Made by a program: the position numbers and the translations under genes
Assembly: GCA_000349905.1 (NCBI GenBank)
Contig: KB722756.1
Location: 124,001-188,000, forward strand
Source: Volvariella volvacea V23
Lineage: Eukaryota > Basidiomycota > Agaricomycetes > Agaricales > Pluteaceae
DNA: 64,000 nt
Reading direction: 5' to 3'
The notes under the pieces: model-generated
The model's input: only the letters and a program-made list of their open reading frames with translations
What the model was told of the DNA's origin: nothing
Databases searched by the model: none
In this document: piece after piece, positions 10,358 through 22,752 of the stretch
How positions within the stretch are numbered: position 1 is the stretch's first letter
How the letters are laid out: every line of letters starts with the position of its first letter

Positions 10358-12786
10358 ATGCCTGCTCGCGACAGGACAAGAGGCGTCTCCGACGACCCTC
10401 TCGACGAAGTCCTCAGACCCCCTCCCAATGAGAGCCCAGGAGAGCGAGAGATTCGCCTCGCACGGGAGGAAGAAGCACGGAAGATTAGCCAGGCCATTGA
10501 TGCTAGTATCAAGGCCGAAAAGCAGGCCCGGAAGAAGAAACGCATCGTTCGACTTTTGTTGCTCGGTCAGAGCGAGTCTGGTACTGTCCTCTCGTTCTTC
10601 CCTCCTTCGCATTTCTCATTCCCTCCCACAGGCAAGTCCACCACCCTAAGACGTAAGTACTGTTATCAGTACCCGTCGTCTTTATTCTCCCCAGTTAAAT
10701 TTTTTTACCCAAGAATTCCAGCGACTCTATACCCCTACCGCGTTCCGGGAAGAACGTATCCTATGGAGGGCTGTCATTCAGTTGAACATTGTTCGCTCCA
10801 TTCGTACCATCCTGGATGCCCTCAACTCATTGCCGACATCCCAAACGCCCTCGACCTCACCGATGTCCTCGCCCCGCTCCCGCGCCAGGAGCATACCACG
10901 GCAATCGCAACCACCGGTTCCACCTCTGCCCTCCACCTTGAGCGACATACCTGATGGTGATCGGGATTCTATTACTAGCGGATCTCCACCGCGTGTGCAG
11001 CCGCCGTTATCGCATCGGAGTAGTCATAGCCCGCACCGGACGCCATCAGAAACCGACCCAGATTCAGACTCGGACCCTCATCCACCGTCGATACCCTCGT
11101 CAACTACCTTGACATCTCCTCTCGAAGCGCTCAAGACTCGTCTTGCGCCGATCCGACACATCGAACAGCTGCTCATTGCCAAGTTGGTACCACCCAACGA
11201 AGACGAGGCAACGCATCTCGCTGGACCTTCGCATTCGCAGCACCCATCAGGTTCGAAAATCAACCACCTTATTACTGTAATTCAATGCTAAAATGAACTA
11301 TCAGGGTCGAACTATCGTAACCAGGAAATATTCGTGAGGCCTACCACATCGTGGAAGGGCGCTCTCTCCAAGGCGAGAGTGAACTATCCGAGCAACGCCT
11401 TCTCCAGCAATGGGAGCGGTAGTGGGAGCAGCAGTGGTGACGATAGAAGCAACGGCCGTCCCAACAGTGCTGGCAATACTGGTCTGGAGACCCCTGACGA
11501 GGCACAGGAAGTCCTACATGCATGTAGGCGGGACATGATGTTACTGTGGAGGGATGAAGGTGTGAAGGAGGTGCTGAAGCGGAAAAAGATTAGATTGGAG
11601 GAGTCGTCTGGATTGTGAGTGTCTTTAATCTACACGGCCTGCTTGCTCCTGGCTTTGAGGATTCCCGACTCATGCTCGTCTAGTTTCCTGAACGACTTGG
11701 AGCGCGTTACTTCCATGAAGTATATGCCTACTGATGGTGCGCATATACCCATCTCGGTGGCCTCTATATGCGCATATAATGACCCTGCCCTTAGACGACG
11801 TCCTCAAGGCCAGGCTCAAAACCGTCGGGGTGTCAGAATACAAGTTCGAGATGGAGGTAAACGCTGGGAGGGACGCCGGCACCGAGTGGCGCATCGTGGA
11901 TGTTGGTGGGAGCAGGAGTCAGGTTCGTTCTCGCCCGAGATTGCTGAACTTGTGCTAACTCATTGACAGCGTCGTAAGTAAAAATAACAAAACTCGAAAA
12001 AATTATTGACGCTCGGTGTGCAGCAACATGGGTTCCCTTTTTCGACGATGGTAATTTGTTTGTATCGTATTATTTAATTTTCTGACGGTTTGCAGTCGAT
12101 GCGATTATCTTTCTCGCGCCGATCTCAGGATTTGATCAGGTGCTCTCGGAAGACCGAACCGTGAACCGTTTGGTGCGTTTGTCAAGTGCATTCCCTGAAT
12201 GTCTATCTCATGATCCCACAGGAAGACTCGGTTCTTCTATGGAAGGCCGTTTGCTCCAATAAGCTGCTGGCTAACGTGGACCTCGTCTTGTTTTTGAATA
12301 AATGTGATATTCTTGATGCCAAGTTGAAAAGTGGTGTTCAGTACGTAGTCACGTGTTCTGTGCGTTCACATTTTTGACAAGACCTTGCGCGCGTAAACTC
12401 AGGCTGGCCAAGTATGTCCGCAGCTATGGGGACCGCGAAAACGACCTGGATACCGTAAGCAAATGTGAGTTTCCCCTTGCGCCCGCCGATAATACGCCTA
12501 ATGACGGCCGTTAAGATCTACGGAGTAAATTCAGCGCCATCCACAGAGAATACTCCCCCAACCCGAGAAAGTTCTACGCCTTCTGTACTTCCGTCACGGT
12601 AAGTGGCCACACACCAGGATAAGCGCGCATCAAAGCTCAAGCCTTTCAGGACACGACCACCACTGCCGGAATCATCGCCAGCGGTACGTCACGCTCACGA
12701 GCTGCACCTCTATTCAACTAATAATACGTCGACTAGTCCGAGATATGGTCATCCGACAGCACCTCAAGCAATCTAAACTGCTGTAA
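10358..12786 (+). CDS. Divergent heterotrimeric G-protein alpha subunit
   Basis: Fourteen exons (10358-10580, 10632-10652, 10714-11250, 11305-11614, 11684-11736, 11795-11922, 11970-11973, 12024-12050, 12096-12172, 12222-12340, 12403-12464, 12516-12598, 12650-12683, 12737-12786) join in consistent phase to 575 codons. A P-loop GQSESGKST is split by intron 1. Switch I is ARLKT (catalytic Arg and Mg-binding Thr kept), the guanine motif is NKCD, and TSVT stands for TCAT. The helical domain has a low-complexity Ser/Pro insertion of roughly 200 residues, so the protein is far longer than the usual 350 aa. Switch II reads DVGGSRSQ, with Ser where G-alpha proteins have the GTPase Gln. The N-terminus lacks the MGxxxS myristoylation motif, and the C-terminus lacks the pertussis-sensitive Cys. 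It resembles the atypical expanded G-alphas of Agaricomycetes rather than the core four. Exon 7 is only 4 nt. Confidence 0.9.
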
Positions 12787-14550
12787 ACCGAGCGGTGTCG
12801 GAGCTCTACCGCTGCTCCACCACACCAGCATATTAATAGGATTGATCCGCCATGATCGAAAGTCGACGAAACTTCATGACACTACATGACCACACAGATT
12901 CCAAAACGAATCTGCGAACGATCTCTTAGCTCCCTCACAGAGCTCCCAGCCTTCCTCGCATGTTCTTCCGCTGCCGCACTGCGGTGGCGTACTATATTTC
13001 AATGTTGCATCATCCCGTATCTATTTGCTATGACCATTCATTGCGTTGGAATCGCTCGTCTCGCCTATGTGCATGACGCCTGCCTCCCTTCCCCTTTCAT
13101 GCCACGCGTCACTCCTTTCACGACATTCCTTATGGCATTAACGTTCACTCTCCTCCTGATACCCCTGCTATCACATTGGAACAGAAAAAAGGTGTAATAG
13201 TGACCACCTTGCCGCATTTTTTTGGTGCTGGATTTAGTATTCCATCTTTCCCCCGCACCCTCGTGACTGTGGCTTCCCCCATTCCCGTTCCCGACCCCGC
13301 CGTCTCCCTGCATCTCCGCCGAACGAATCACCAATCGACATTCACTGAACCTAGGCTTTCGACTCGGATTATCGTACAGCGACATTTGGATCAAGGGCGC
13401 CATCTTTACCGGGACTCAATTCACGGCTTTTTACCTTCCATCCTCCATCAATTTTTTTTATATACAATTACGACTACGCTCCATGACTTGGCCTTGGCAC
13501 TTGTTTTGTTTGTTTGTTTTTTTTATCTTTTGCGTCTGGATTGCCGGTGCCAGTTTTTGTTTTTCTTAGCAACTTCACGTTCGATCGATTGTGTGGTGTG
13601 TAGTCCGTGGTGCTTTCTAGGCGTAGTTTCTTTATATCCTCTGTTTTTTGTCGGTGTATGTAATGCGATTTATGATTTTACGACTTCTATTTGCATTCCT
13701 CTTCATCTTTCTTCCTGCCTTTTCAAGAATTCCAATTGGTATATTTATACCTCTTTTTTTTTTCAGAGTCGAGCACGCACACTACTTTCAATTTATACCC
13801 CCTTTCATCCCTGTCCGTGATATTCGTGTATTTCGTGACTCTGGTTACGATAGCGCGGTGACGGTAATATATTTCCCTGTGCTCTCGGGCTTGTGGTTGT
13901 ACTCCCCCCTTCCTGTCCTTCATAAGTTACTACGACTTTGGTTTTGAGTGGTTGGTAGGAATTCCCCCCTGCGTAGATAAATCCTCCACCCCAATATCCA
14001 TGTAATGAATATATATTTTACTGTCACTATACATACAGCACCGGTTGCATCGCGAAAGCCGTTGACCTAATCAGCCGAAAACCCCAAACATTTTGTGAAC
14101 GCCGACGCCAGCGATCAGCGCTCCGATGGAGCAGCATGCCGCCGTGCGATCCCAGCGCTGCTCTTGCCTGGATATCGCGATCTGCAAGAGGCCAACTGGT
14201 CCTTACCCAGTTGCTTGGCAGGACGGAGCGACGAGCCTAGAACCACTCGGCGACTTGCCGGAGCTTTAGCGCAGAAACACCAGTGAGCACCGCGACCAGG
14301 AGTCGGCGTGCACGCACCTCAACGTGCTGCCACGTCTGGCTGTGGAGCGGTTCGGGCGACTGGCAGTCGGTCGTGCTGGTCGCTTTGGCCCAAACTCTTT
14401 CGTGTCGTCCTCTTTGGATGCAGGGGGCGTATGGCGCCGGTGTGGGGTCAACGATGCTGTTCAGCAGAAGTGCAGTAGCAACCCGTTGTCAATCTCCGTC
14501 GGCGCCATTTCTACATTTTCTGTGTCCTCACGCACACCACCACCACCACC
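12787..14550. other. No gene; pyrimidine-rich stretch
   Basis: After the G-alpha stop the DNA is T- and C-rich (about 13430-13960, with several runs of T). It is best read as 3' UTR and intergenic DNA. No recognisable coding region was found before the F-box relic at 14551. Confidence 0.5.
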
Positions 14551-15350
14551 ATGTCCTTGAATTCTAGTGTCCCATCTAGTGGCTCTGTCGATTTTCACTC
14601 CACCCCCTACCCCCCAATTCTCATTACCGACATAAACGCCCGAATCGCGCAAGTCAGCGCGGACATTGCTACCCTAAATGCAAAGTTGGACCAGCTTCGG
14701 AGGCGCCGTGGCAGGCTGAATGCTACTCTCCAAGCTCCCAATTGAGGACGATGAAGCTGCAATTGGAGTTGTGCCACCTAGTCTGCAAATTCTGGAGGAA
14801 CATAGCGCTGAACTGGCAATGGCTGTGGACGCGTATCTCAACCGTGGACAGGAAGTGACATTCCCGTAACCAGCTATCGTATATCGATACACCCTCTCCT
14901 CAAGGCCAGAGGTAGCAACGTAAGACGAGCGAGACGTTCCGGGTCGTGGTTGACAAAATGCACAGGATCTACGAGCTCTTCCTTCGACCTCATTGCAATG
15001 GCGGCAGACTTGAGCAGCTGCAAGGTGTACCCCCGACTCAGCTACGTGTCTTTTGGTACCTTTGCAGCGCCTCCAACACCCATCCAATCGAGCCAAACAT
15101 TCAAATCCACCACTCGTCGGACACGATGCCAAAGCTTCGTCGTCTAGAAGCTGACTGCTACCTAACACACGGCTGTACGTTCTCCTTCCATCAACACTTA
15201 CACTGAAGAATGCTGCGTTTGCAGTCGTATTGGATTCTTACAACATTGCACAGCCGTCCGTGATCTAGCTGTCAGACGTCCACTCGTCTCGCTTTTCAAT
15301 GCGACTACATCTGTCCAGGCCGAGCCAAGCATTCTTGGATGAGATTAGGA
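14551..15350 (+). pseudogene. F-box/LRR pseudogene (group A)
   Basis: The ATG at 14551, just after a CACCACCACC run, starts a short coiled-coil N-terminus (ITDINARIAQVSADI.. LRRRRGRLNA) like those at 15927 and 24949. It stops at 14745. Fragments of the same protein follow in shifting frames: NIALNWQWLWTRIST near 14800, MHRIYELFLRPHCN near 14960, MPKLRRLEADC near 15127, and LQHCTAVRDLAVR near 15240. The F-box core (LPxEL) and the C-terminal third are missing. It is a tandem relic directly upstream of an intact sibling. Confidence 0.8.
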
Positions 15351-15926
15351 AAGTGGTGGCAAACTTGTGGAATGAGAGACCTAGGAGATTGCTCCGAATT
15401 CACATGGTATTATAGGCCCTCCCAAAATCACGGTATGAATGGGATTCTTTGATTTACACAGACGGATATTGTCACACCCTCTTTTGATTATGTTTGGCGC
15501 ATGATATGGCTATCCAAGTCTGGTTTCGCAAGATGCTGTTTAACCCAAAGGTGCTCCCAAATATTTGGCTTTATTATGTCTTGTTGAAGTTCACACGTGG
15601 ACGAGAATTCTGCACCGCCCATCCCCTTATGCAAGTGGGGTAGTGTGGGGCATACACCAGTACTGCCATCTTAACTGCAGCAAATTTGAGGAGGATATCA
15701 CGGATACCCTTCAACATGACGACAGTCTGAACGACGCGCTCAGACACACCAAAGGTCATGACGCCCATTGGGATGAGCCTGATTTTACAGCAATTCGTCA
15801 TTTTCATACCTTTATCGGCGCAGCCCACTGTGACTCATCCTCGAGGCGCCCAGCCGTATCTCTCTCCCATCCTCGGTGCTCACCTCGCAGCAACCCTCTG
15901 GATTTCCACCTCACACACAACATTCA

Positions 15927-17651
15927 ATGCTCCTCGCTGACATTGATGCTCAGATTGCTCAGACCAATGCAGAAATCTTCGCGCTGAACGCCAAACTGCT
16001 CCAGCTTCGTAGGCGCCGCAATGCGTTGATGCCACTCCTGAAGCTCCCAGTAGAGCTTACAACCCAGATCATGGAGTACATTGTCGAGGAGGATATAGAA
16101 GGCGCGCCCACACTCTTCAGTTGCATCCCATTCACCCAGTTTTGCGCAGATTGGAGAAATGTAGCTCTTAACCACCCAGCGCTGTGGACACGTGTATCGA
16201 CTTCGCATGGGAGATGGTTTGAGATATGTCTTCAGCGTTCCAGGAACCGATTATTACATGTCGATACCGCTTCTTGCAATCACCCTCAGTCCGCCGCCGA
16301 CCCTGACGATATGTTTCGGCGTCTGGCTGTCAACATGCATAGGGTCTACGAGCTCTCTATCCGACCTCATTCCAATTTGCGCAGACTTGATTGGCTGCAA
16401 TATGCACATGCCCCCCAACTACAGATACTTCGATACGTCTGTGACGATCCGAGGTACCACCGCGGTGTCCCAGTCAATGCTGCACTTCGTTATTTCCCGT
16501 CCCCAGGGAATACCATGCCGAAGCTACGCCTGTTGGAGGTCGATTGCAGCTTGACACACGGCCTGGACATCTTTCTCCCGAGCTGCCTTCCAACAATTAC
16601 TGACCTTAATCTGAGGAATCTTGAATACAAGACTGTATTGGACATATTGCAGCGGGGCAAAGCCGTTCGCAACCTCTCCATCTCAAACATCAGCACGGTT
16701 TTTATGTCGGCGCAAGCACCGACCGCCCGAATCCTGTTACCTGCCCTCCAGAATGCGCGATCGCAAGACACGTCTCCGCGCTTTCTCTCATTCCTAGCTT
16801 TCCCCTCTTTGCGTCGGATGAACTTGAACATACCCTCAAATTTGAACAGCCACGTCTTTCCCCCAGCTCTAGTGGACTACACCTCATTGGCAAGGGAACT
16901 TGAACGTTTTAGCCACCCCCCTCGCCAAGATCCTCGGATCTCACATTTTTCTCTCTCTATACGAGAATCACCTCCCACATCAACCCTCATTAGACTTCTT
17001 GGGCGAAACGGGGCAGGCGAAGATGTACTGACATTGAGTGCTCGATCCACAGTTCAAGTAGGGATGCCTTTGATGCCTTTACCAGGCTTTCAAGTTAGTA
17101 CCGACCCCATCGGCACGCTGAACAAGTTTCTTGACGTTGCAAAATCGATCAAGATACCGATTCGCTCCGTCATGGTCGAAGAGAACATTCGTCGGAATGC
17201 TCAAGCCCACCTTTTGCTCCTGAGGGACTCCATTGATATCACCACCATCCACATTCGGGGTATCGAGTCGTTCTTCGCCTTCCTCTCGTTCTACAACGTA
17301 AATCACAATATGCACGGTATTATTCTATTTCTCCTCGACTAGAAAGCACGATAAGGCTGACGAAAGAAAACAGCGGGCATCTGCGGCTGCGCTCAGTGCC
17401 ACGAATCACGGGTTATGTCGTTCCCAAGCCTTGAGACCCTCATCTTGCAGAATGTTGACGAGGAGACCGTCAAATATCACAGCAATGAAGCATGGGAGTT
17501 GTTCTTCGATTGGCTTGAAGGGCGGAGGCGACTGCAAACGAGGCTGGGTACCCTGCAGCTCTTAAATTGTGGAGTCAGCCAACAGCTGGTTACCGAGGTA
17601 GAGTTCATGGTGGACGACATCATCGTGCAAGGAGACGCGGAGTTGGACTAG
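15927..17651 (+). CDS. F-box/LRR-like protein (group A), apparently intact
   Basis: I prefer the ATG at 15927 over the upstream in-frame 15876 because it aligns with the start of the sibling at 24949. The protein opens with a coiled coil (MLLADIDAQIAQTNAE, then LRRRRNALM) and an F-box-like LKLPVELTTQIMEYI. Degenerate leucine-rich strands follow. A 57-nt intron (17317-17373) joins a short second exon that starts with a Cys motif, ICGCAQCHESR. The whole protein is about 555 residues. F-box proteins recruit substrates to SCF ubiquitin ligases through Skp1. In Agaricomycetes this type is hugely expanded, and individual targets are unknown. Whether this divergent F-box still binds Skp1 cannot be seen from sequence. 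Confidence 0.85.
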
Positions 17652-18460
17652 AAGGTGCCACCGAATATCGATAAAACGGAACATGTTGCTCTTGTATTAT
17701 GTATACCAAGTCCTTTGTATTTTGTATCCATTAAATAAGGCGTATAGAAAGGTATTTAGGTTGATGCCGCTTCCACTCATACAATAATTCACCGCTCCTC
17801 GCTTGCACTACGAGTGGTGGGGTTGATCCATTCATTCGCCAAGTGAAATCACCGCCACAAAGCGCGAACATTGGCTATCTCTCCCATTCGTAGAGTCAGA
17901 TTTACACCAAGCGCAGTAGAAATTCAAGTGTTTCCATAGCTCCATCGATCATGATGCCGAATGCCGATAACGGGCGATATACACCAGGCAAAGCCATTGG
18001 TGGTGGGTCCTCGCGCGCGTCAGGACGCCATCGGTAATCTTACTGGCTAAAGGTTTTAAACTGTGCCAGGGTTTATCCATTCTTGGCACCCCACCTCGAG
18101 GATCGCCTCATGCAGATCCCCCCTGAGAAGGTACAAAATAGATATTTCGGGATGCCGAAAACACGCCGTAGAAACGAGGAGTTTACCAAGAATCCAAGGA
18201 CCTGACCCACTTTTGCACCATGACGGAGCGGTAAGAAGGCATACCTACACACGATCAATGCACGCTCTGAAGAGGGGCCACAATTTGTAAAAACCACGTT
18301 AATATTCGAAGGTGAAGAAGACTATTCAAAAGTCCGAGATATGTGGAAAAATTTCGCGATATATAGGTAAGGAATGTGAGTAGAAACAATTGTGAGGTGG
18401 TATTAAAGATGGGTCCAAGGTGATCTATTATGGCGACGAATGTCTGGCATTCACTACCGA
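17652..18460. other. Intergenic, no gene recognised
   Basis: This lies between the convergent ends of the F-box gene and the minus-strand secreted-protein gene. No coding signature was found. Confidence 0.5.
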
Positions 18461-19466
18461 TTAGTAGACAGCAGTGGCGACTGGGTTGTACTGATAAGTG
18501 ACCCATTCGCCTCCGATCTTGAGAGCGAGGTTGGATGGGTAGGAGCCGGCAGTTGAACCTGTGGGTGTGGCTCCAGACGAAGAAGGGACAACCTGGGTTC
18601 CTCCAGGAACAGTGATGGTCACTGGTTGGCCCACGGAAGAGGGAATGGGGTGGGACACTGTCACGGGCTGTCCATGAGAAGAACGGTAAACCGTGACGGG
18701 ATTACCAAGGGAAGAGCTATCAGGTTGACCAGAGGGGGCGGGATAAGTGATTGTTACGGGCTGTCCATGCGAAGAAGGGTAAATTGTAACGGGATTGCCG
18801 AGGGAAGAGCTATCAGGTTGACCAGAGAGGACGGGATAAGTGACGGTAACAGGGTTATTAGAGCCGGGATAAGTAACGGTGACTGGATCATTGGAGCCGG
18901 GATAGGTGACAGTAACGGGCTGCCCGAGTGAAGAAGAGATGGGGTAGGGGAAGTCCACGGTGGTGGGCTGGGCAAAGGAAGAAGTAACGACACCACTCCC
19001 GCCCGGAACGTCAGAGTAAATGACTGAGGAAATAGCTCCGCTCCCGCTACCTGGAACGACGATGGTGGTTGGGACGGACTCTCCCGGGAAGTAGACAGTA
19101 GTCGGAACAGACTCCCCCGGGAAGACGACGGTGGTTGGAACGGATTCACCAGGACCACCTGGGAAGACGACGGTGGTTGGAACAGACTCGTCGGGACCAC
19201 CTGGGAAGACGATGGTGGTGGGGACAGATTCGCTGGAACCACCTGGAACAGAGATGGTGGTGACACCATCACCTCCTGGAATAATGACGCTGGAAACTCC
19301 ACCAGCGCTGTCGAATGTCTGAGTATGCACCGAGTCTGGAGTGACCGCTAGACAGTTGTCAGTCCTGTGAACGATTTCGCATTAAGAAATACTTACTGAT
19401 GACAGCCGCCGAGATGGCAGGAATAATGGCAATCAAGGAGAAAACAGAAGTAAGACCGCTTCGCAT
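18461..19466 (-). CDS. Secreted low-complexity repeat protein
   Basis: Exon 1 (19397-19466) encodes MRSGLTSVFSLIAIIPAISAA, a clear signal peptide. A 49-nt intron follows, then exon 2 (18461-19347), ending in TAA. The mature part is almost entirely two repeat types. First come about five copies of a Gly/Pro/Ser/Thr/Val unit like ESVPTTVVFPGG. Then come roughly ten copies of a unit like QPVTVTYPGS or GNPVTIYPSS. The tail is ALKIGGEWVTYQYNPVATAVY, which is not hydrophobic enough for a GPI signal. It is about 319 residues, with no cysteine-rich domain and no recognised catalytic domain. I do not recognise a family; it is likely a cell-wall or extracellular-matrix protein, perhaps O-mannosylated on its many Ser/Thr. 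Repeat number is probably polymorphic. Confidence 0.8.
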
Positions 19467-21990
19467 GTTGAGCTTATTAGAAATGGGAGATGAAAATGTT
19501 GAATGAAGGACACCCATTCATCTCACTTTTTATACCATTCTACTGCCTAAGACCCGATTGAGGAATGGCGGAGGGTGACCGTGATTTACGAAACAAAAAA
19601 GGATGGATGGCAAAACGTAAAAAGAGCTGCGCAGCACTTCGTCAGCACGCTCTTGAGATTGACGGCTACTGGTAAGTCCCTGTTTCGAGCATTGAAAAAG
19701 CGCGTTCAATGGCAAGTTGGCGTCCATGAAGACTGAGTAGCGTGGCTGAGATTGTTTTCCTCTCGACCTCGCAAGAGTTGTCTCTAGCAGCCTTCAAGGA
19801 AGGGAAGCCATACAGCTCCTTTCACCTATATGATTAGTCTTTGAAAGGACACGCAGTATTTTCGTTCTCGTACTGAGTAATGACATCCACCCATCATTCC
19901 GCAGCTGTACCGCACAACTTTTGCTCACGATCCTGCACAATTCTGTGTGGTGGTCTAGCAACGAACAGACTACCTTATGGGCACTGCCCTTCTCGAGGCC
20001 TCGGACTCGAGTTCGGGCAACCTCGATCGATCGAATGCTTGTTGTAATTGCGGATGTAGTGCAGACGAAGGATCTTTGGTCACTCAGGTGCAGGCGTTTA
20101 AGTTTCGGCTTCTCCCGAAGTGTAGTCAGCCAACACGTAAGTAGGTTTGTTCTACAAGCCACTTTCCAGGAGGCCTTGGGCATGGAGCACCATTTCAGTC
20201 TCTATAGCCAGTTACTATAAATCACTAAAAGCAAGCTTTAAACGGACGTATTGGTTCAGTACATCTTGCATTTTCGTCTACCCTCAATCGTCATGAAATA
20301 TCGTGATGCAACTCTGACCCTTCATGACCAATAAAAATATTGGTGGAGAAACCGTTCTAACTATGGGAAGCTTCACGCCTTAAGCGGAATTTATAAAGAA
20401 CGAGGCAACGCAAACGGTTGGATTGGCGGTTTTCAGGCGTATCTCCGCATCATTCATACGAAACAACCATTCTTCATTAATCAAGAGACCTGGCCTCACG
20501 AGCCCGCTTTTCACAGCCCCAGCTTTTGGAAATGATGCTATTGAACTTTTTTTAAATCGGTAGCCTGACAGACAGTTGCTTGTCTGGCGGTTGCCATCCA
20601 CGAAATAATAATGGTACCCTAAAACTAGTATGGATTTGTCTTCGAGTACAACGCATTTAAGACAGGATGTACTAATTTTTCGGCTTAAAGGGAAGTTCAT
20701 GATTTGCTACTGAGATAAGAAATGGTGAATAGACCTCTGAATTCTCGGTTGCATCCTGTTTTGCAGAAGATAAGTGACATGCGGAAGGGTATAGGGTAGG
20801 TAGTTGTTAAATTCTTGAGGAAGCAGTCGATCGAAAACGTGGGAGTAAAGAGATCCGTGGAAAGGCAATTTTCACTCTTGGCCACTGCGCGTCTTCAACA
20901 TTCATCCAACGATGCGGGTCAATGCGCTCAGCACTACGGTGTTTCCTACCCGTGAGTCGGAACACATTCTGGATCAATTGCATCTACGTTGGTTTCAATT
21001 CGGCTGAGGTGGCAGCCCGTAAGAGTCAGAGGCGGTACATGAAAGATAATGAGAAGACTTGAGAAGTGTTGAGTGCTGCGATGAATTCAAAAGGCTCTCT
21101 AGAGAACCCATGAAAACCATAGGAACTCGTAAAAGTGCTACTCATACCTTCTACGGCTCTAATGAGTTCACTGTCCTCACAATATGCAGACCGTTGCGAC
21201 GTCGCTTCAACCCCCACGTTGCGCCGTCCTTACTATAAAATCTTCTTACACATATGTCATAGCAACAGTCTCAAGACTAGAATTTAATGCAATGCGCGTA
21301 GGGTAGCAATTTCACTAGCGCAATTGTACCCTTTGTATTCACTTTTGTAGTTGCCTTCTCCGACCTTCAATGGAGCAAGTTCGCCGGTACATGGAATACA
21401 GCCGCACTAATAGAGAAATGGCAAGAAAAATGGATGAATCCTTCACATTTTTGTATGACCTGCAGTCTCGAAAGAAGTAGAAGGGCACGGTTGATACCCG
21501 AGATACACACGAGCGATTTAGTGCCTTCGCCATTTATGAAAGTTGGAAAGCCTTTCAAGAGCGGATAGACTATTATTGTAGCGATATAAAGAACAGAAGA
21601 TGCTGAAAGACACGAGGCCCCTTCCGCTGTATACTGTATCCTGACGGTGGATGTGGGGAGCTGGGAAGTGAGTTCCAAAGAGCATCACTCATGTTGCAGG
21701 ATTGGATACCGGGCTAGCAGTATTGAATAACCCTCTGTGATCTAATTCGCATAAATCGTGGAGAGTCCCATCTGGAATGAAGAGGGAAAAGAAAAAGAGA
21801 CAATGGCAAGAACACGTACCCCATGTACTTGCAATTAGTGAAATCCAGGTAACGCCACACCTCTGACTCAATCTAGCGATAGCACTCCAGGAGCGTGAGT
21901 TCGATAATAGACTCATAGATAGCGGCGTAGAATCGATACCCTCTACTGAACCAGAGGATATGCGAAAATTGTGTTGCATGTCCGGGCCCA
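19467..21990. other. 2.5 kb without a recognisable gene
   Basis: The region directly upstream of the secreted-protein gene contains its promoter. Beyond about 19.8 kb there are only short frames with no family likeness. Given the F-box relic at 22.3 kb, part of this may be decayed family DNA, but I could not align it. Confidence 0.4.
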
Positions 21991-22284
21991 AAAGGATAGT
22001 CGCAATAAACCAAATTTCGTCGTGATTGGGGTACTAAACAGAGGCTCTATTCGAGGAGCATTTTCTCAGCTATTCAGAGACCCACCTCTTGGGGTACTCC
22101 GCTCGAACGCACAATCCATGTATCCTATACAAGTCGGCAGCCAGAGGTTCCCACACCCTGCTGTGTTCAAGCTTCGTGATTGTATACTACAAAGCGTTAA
22201 TACGCAATGGCTGATTTTTACAAATGCATCGAGCGACTCCAAACTCACAATCCACGCGGTCGAAGTTCGAATGACCAAGCGCTA

Positions 22285-22575
22285 CATACACCCCTGCAAT
22301 ACGCATAAAATTAGGTTACTGGATACCAACAATAGAACAGTGCTGCGGAATCATTGATGCCAACGTTTGCTACTCCCTCTTCAACCAAATTGCCAGCAGC
22401 ATATTCCAAAAATTCGGTAATCAACACCGAGGAAAGCCTTGCGAGACTCGGGGACATTCTAGTAAATTTTTTTGTGTAGTCGGAGGCTCGGACCTGCGCT
22501 CATTCAGCCCTCGGCGTGGTGATTGCGATCTCAAGTTCAGCGATTTGCGCCCCCAAATGAAAGGAAGAATTGACT
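22285..22575 (-). pseudogene. F-box/LRR relic, N-terminal fragment
   Basis: Read on the minus strand, this matches the start of the neighbouring gene at 22753-24480. HLGAQIAELEIA matches the coiled-coil start. LARLSSVLITEFLEYAA stands for SRLPSDLIIEILELLA, and ALFYCWYPVT matches RFYCWYPVT. Stops interrupt it: a TGA after the coil, and a TAA where siblings have the Gln of VTQF. The remaining two-thirds of the gene is not recognisable at lower coordinates. Confidence 0.7.
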
Positions 22576-22752
22576 GGACGGCGTCTGCAGGATGGGGAGC
22601 ATGTGTTCATTGCCCCGTTGGAGCATAAAGTAGCTCACTGGATATTGTCGTGATTACATACAGTTACCTTCGAGCATTCAAAAAAATTAATTCGAATCAT
22701 TCCAAGAGGAAGAGCAAGAACAAGACGATTTGATAATGAGAATACTAATAAG

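Noticed and set aside
13176..13947. Long plus-strand open frames in T-rich DNA
   Set aside because: Phe/Leu-rich translation simply reflects pyrimidine runs. No domain is visible, and it is best read as UTR or intergenic DNA.
14095..14550. Possible small genes before the F-box relic
   Set aside because: Short frames without motif, start context or paralog.
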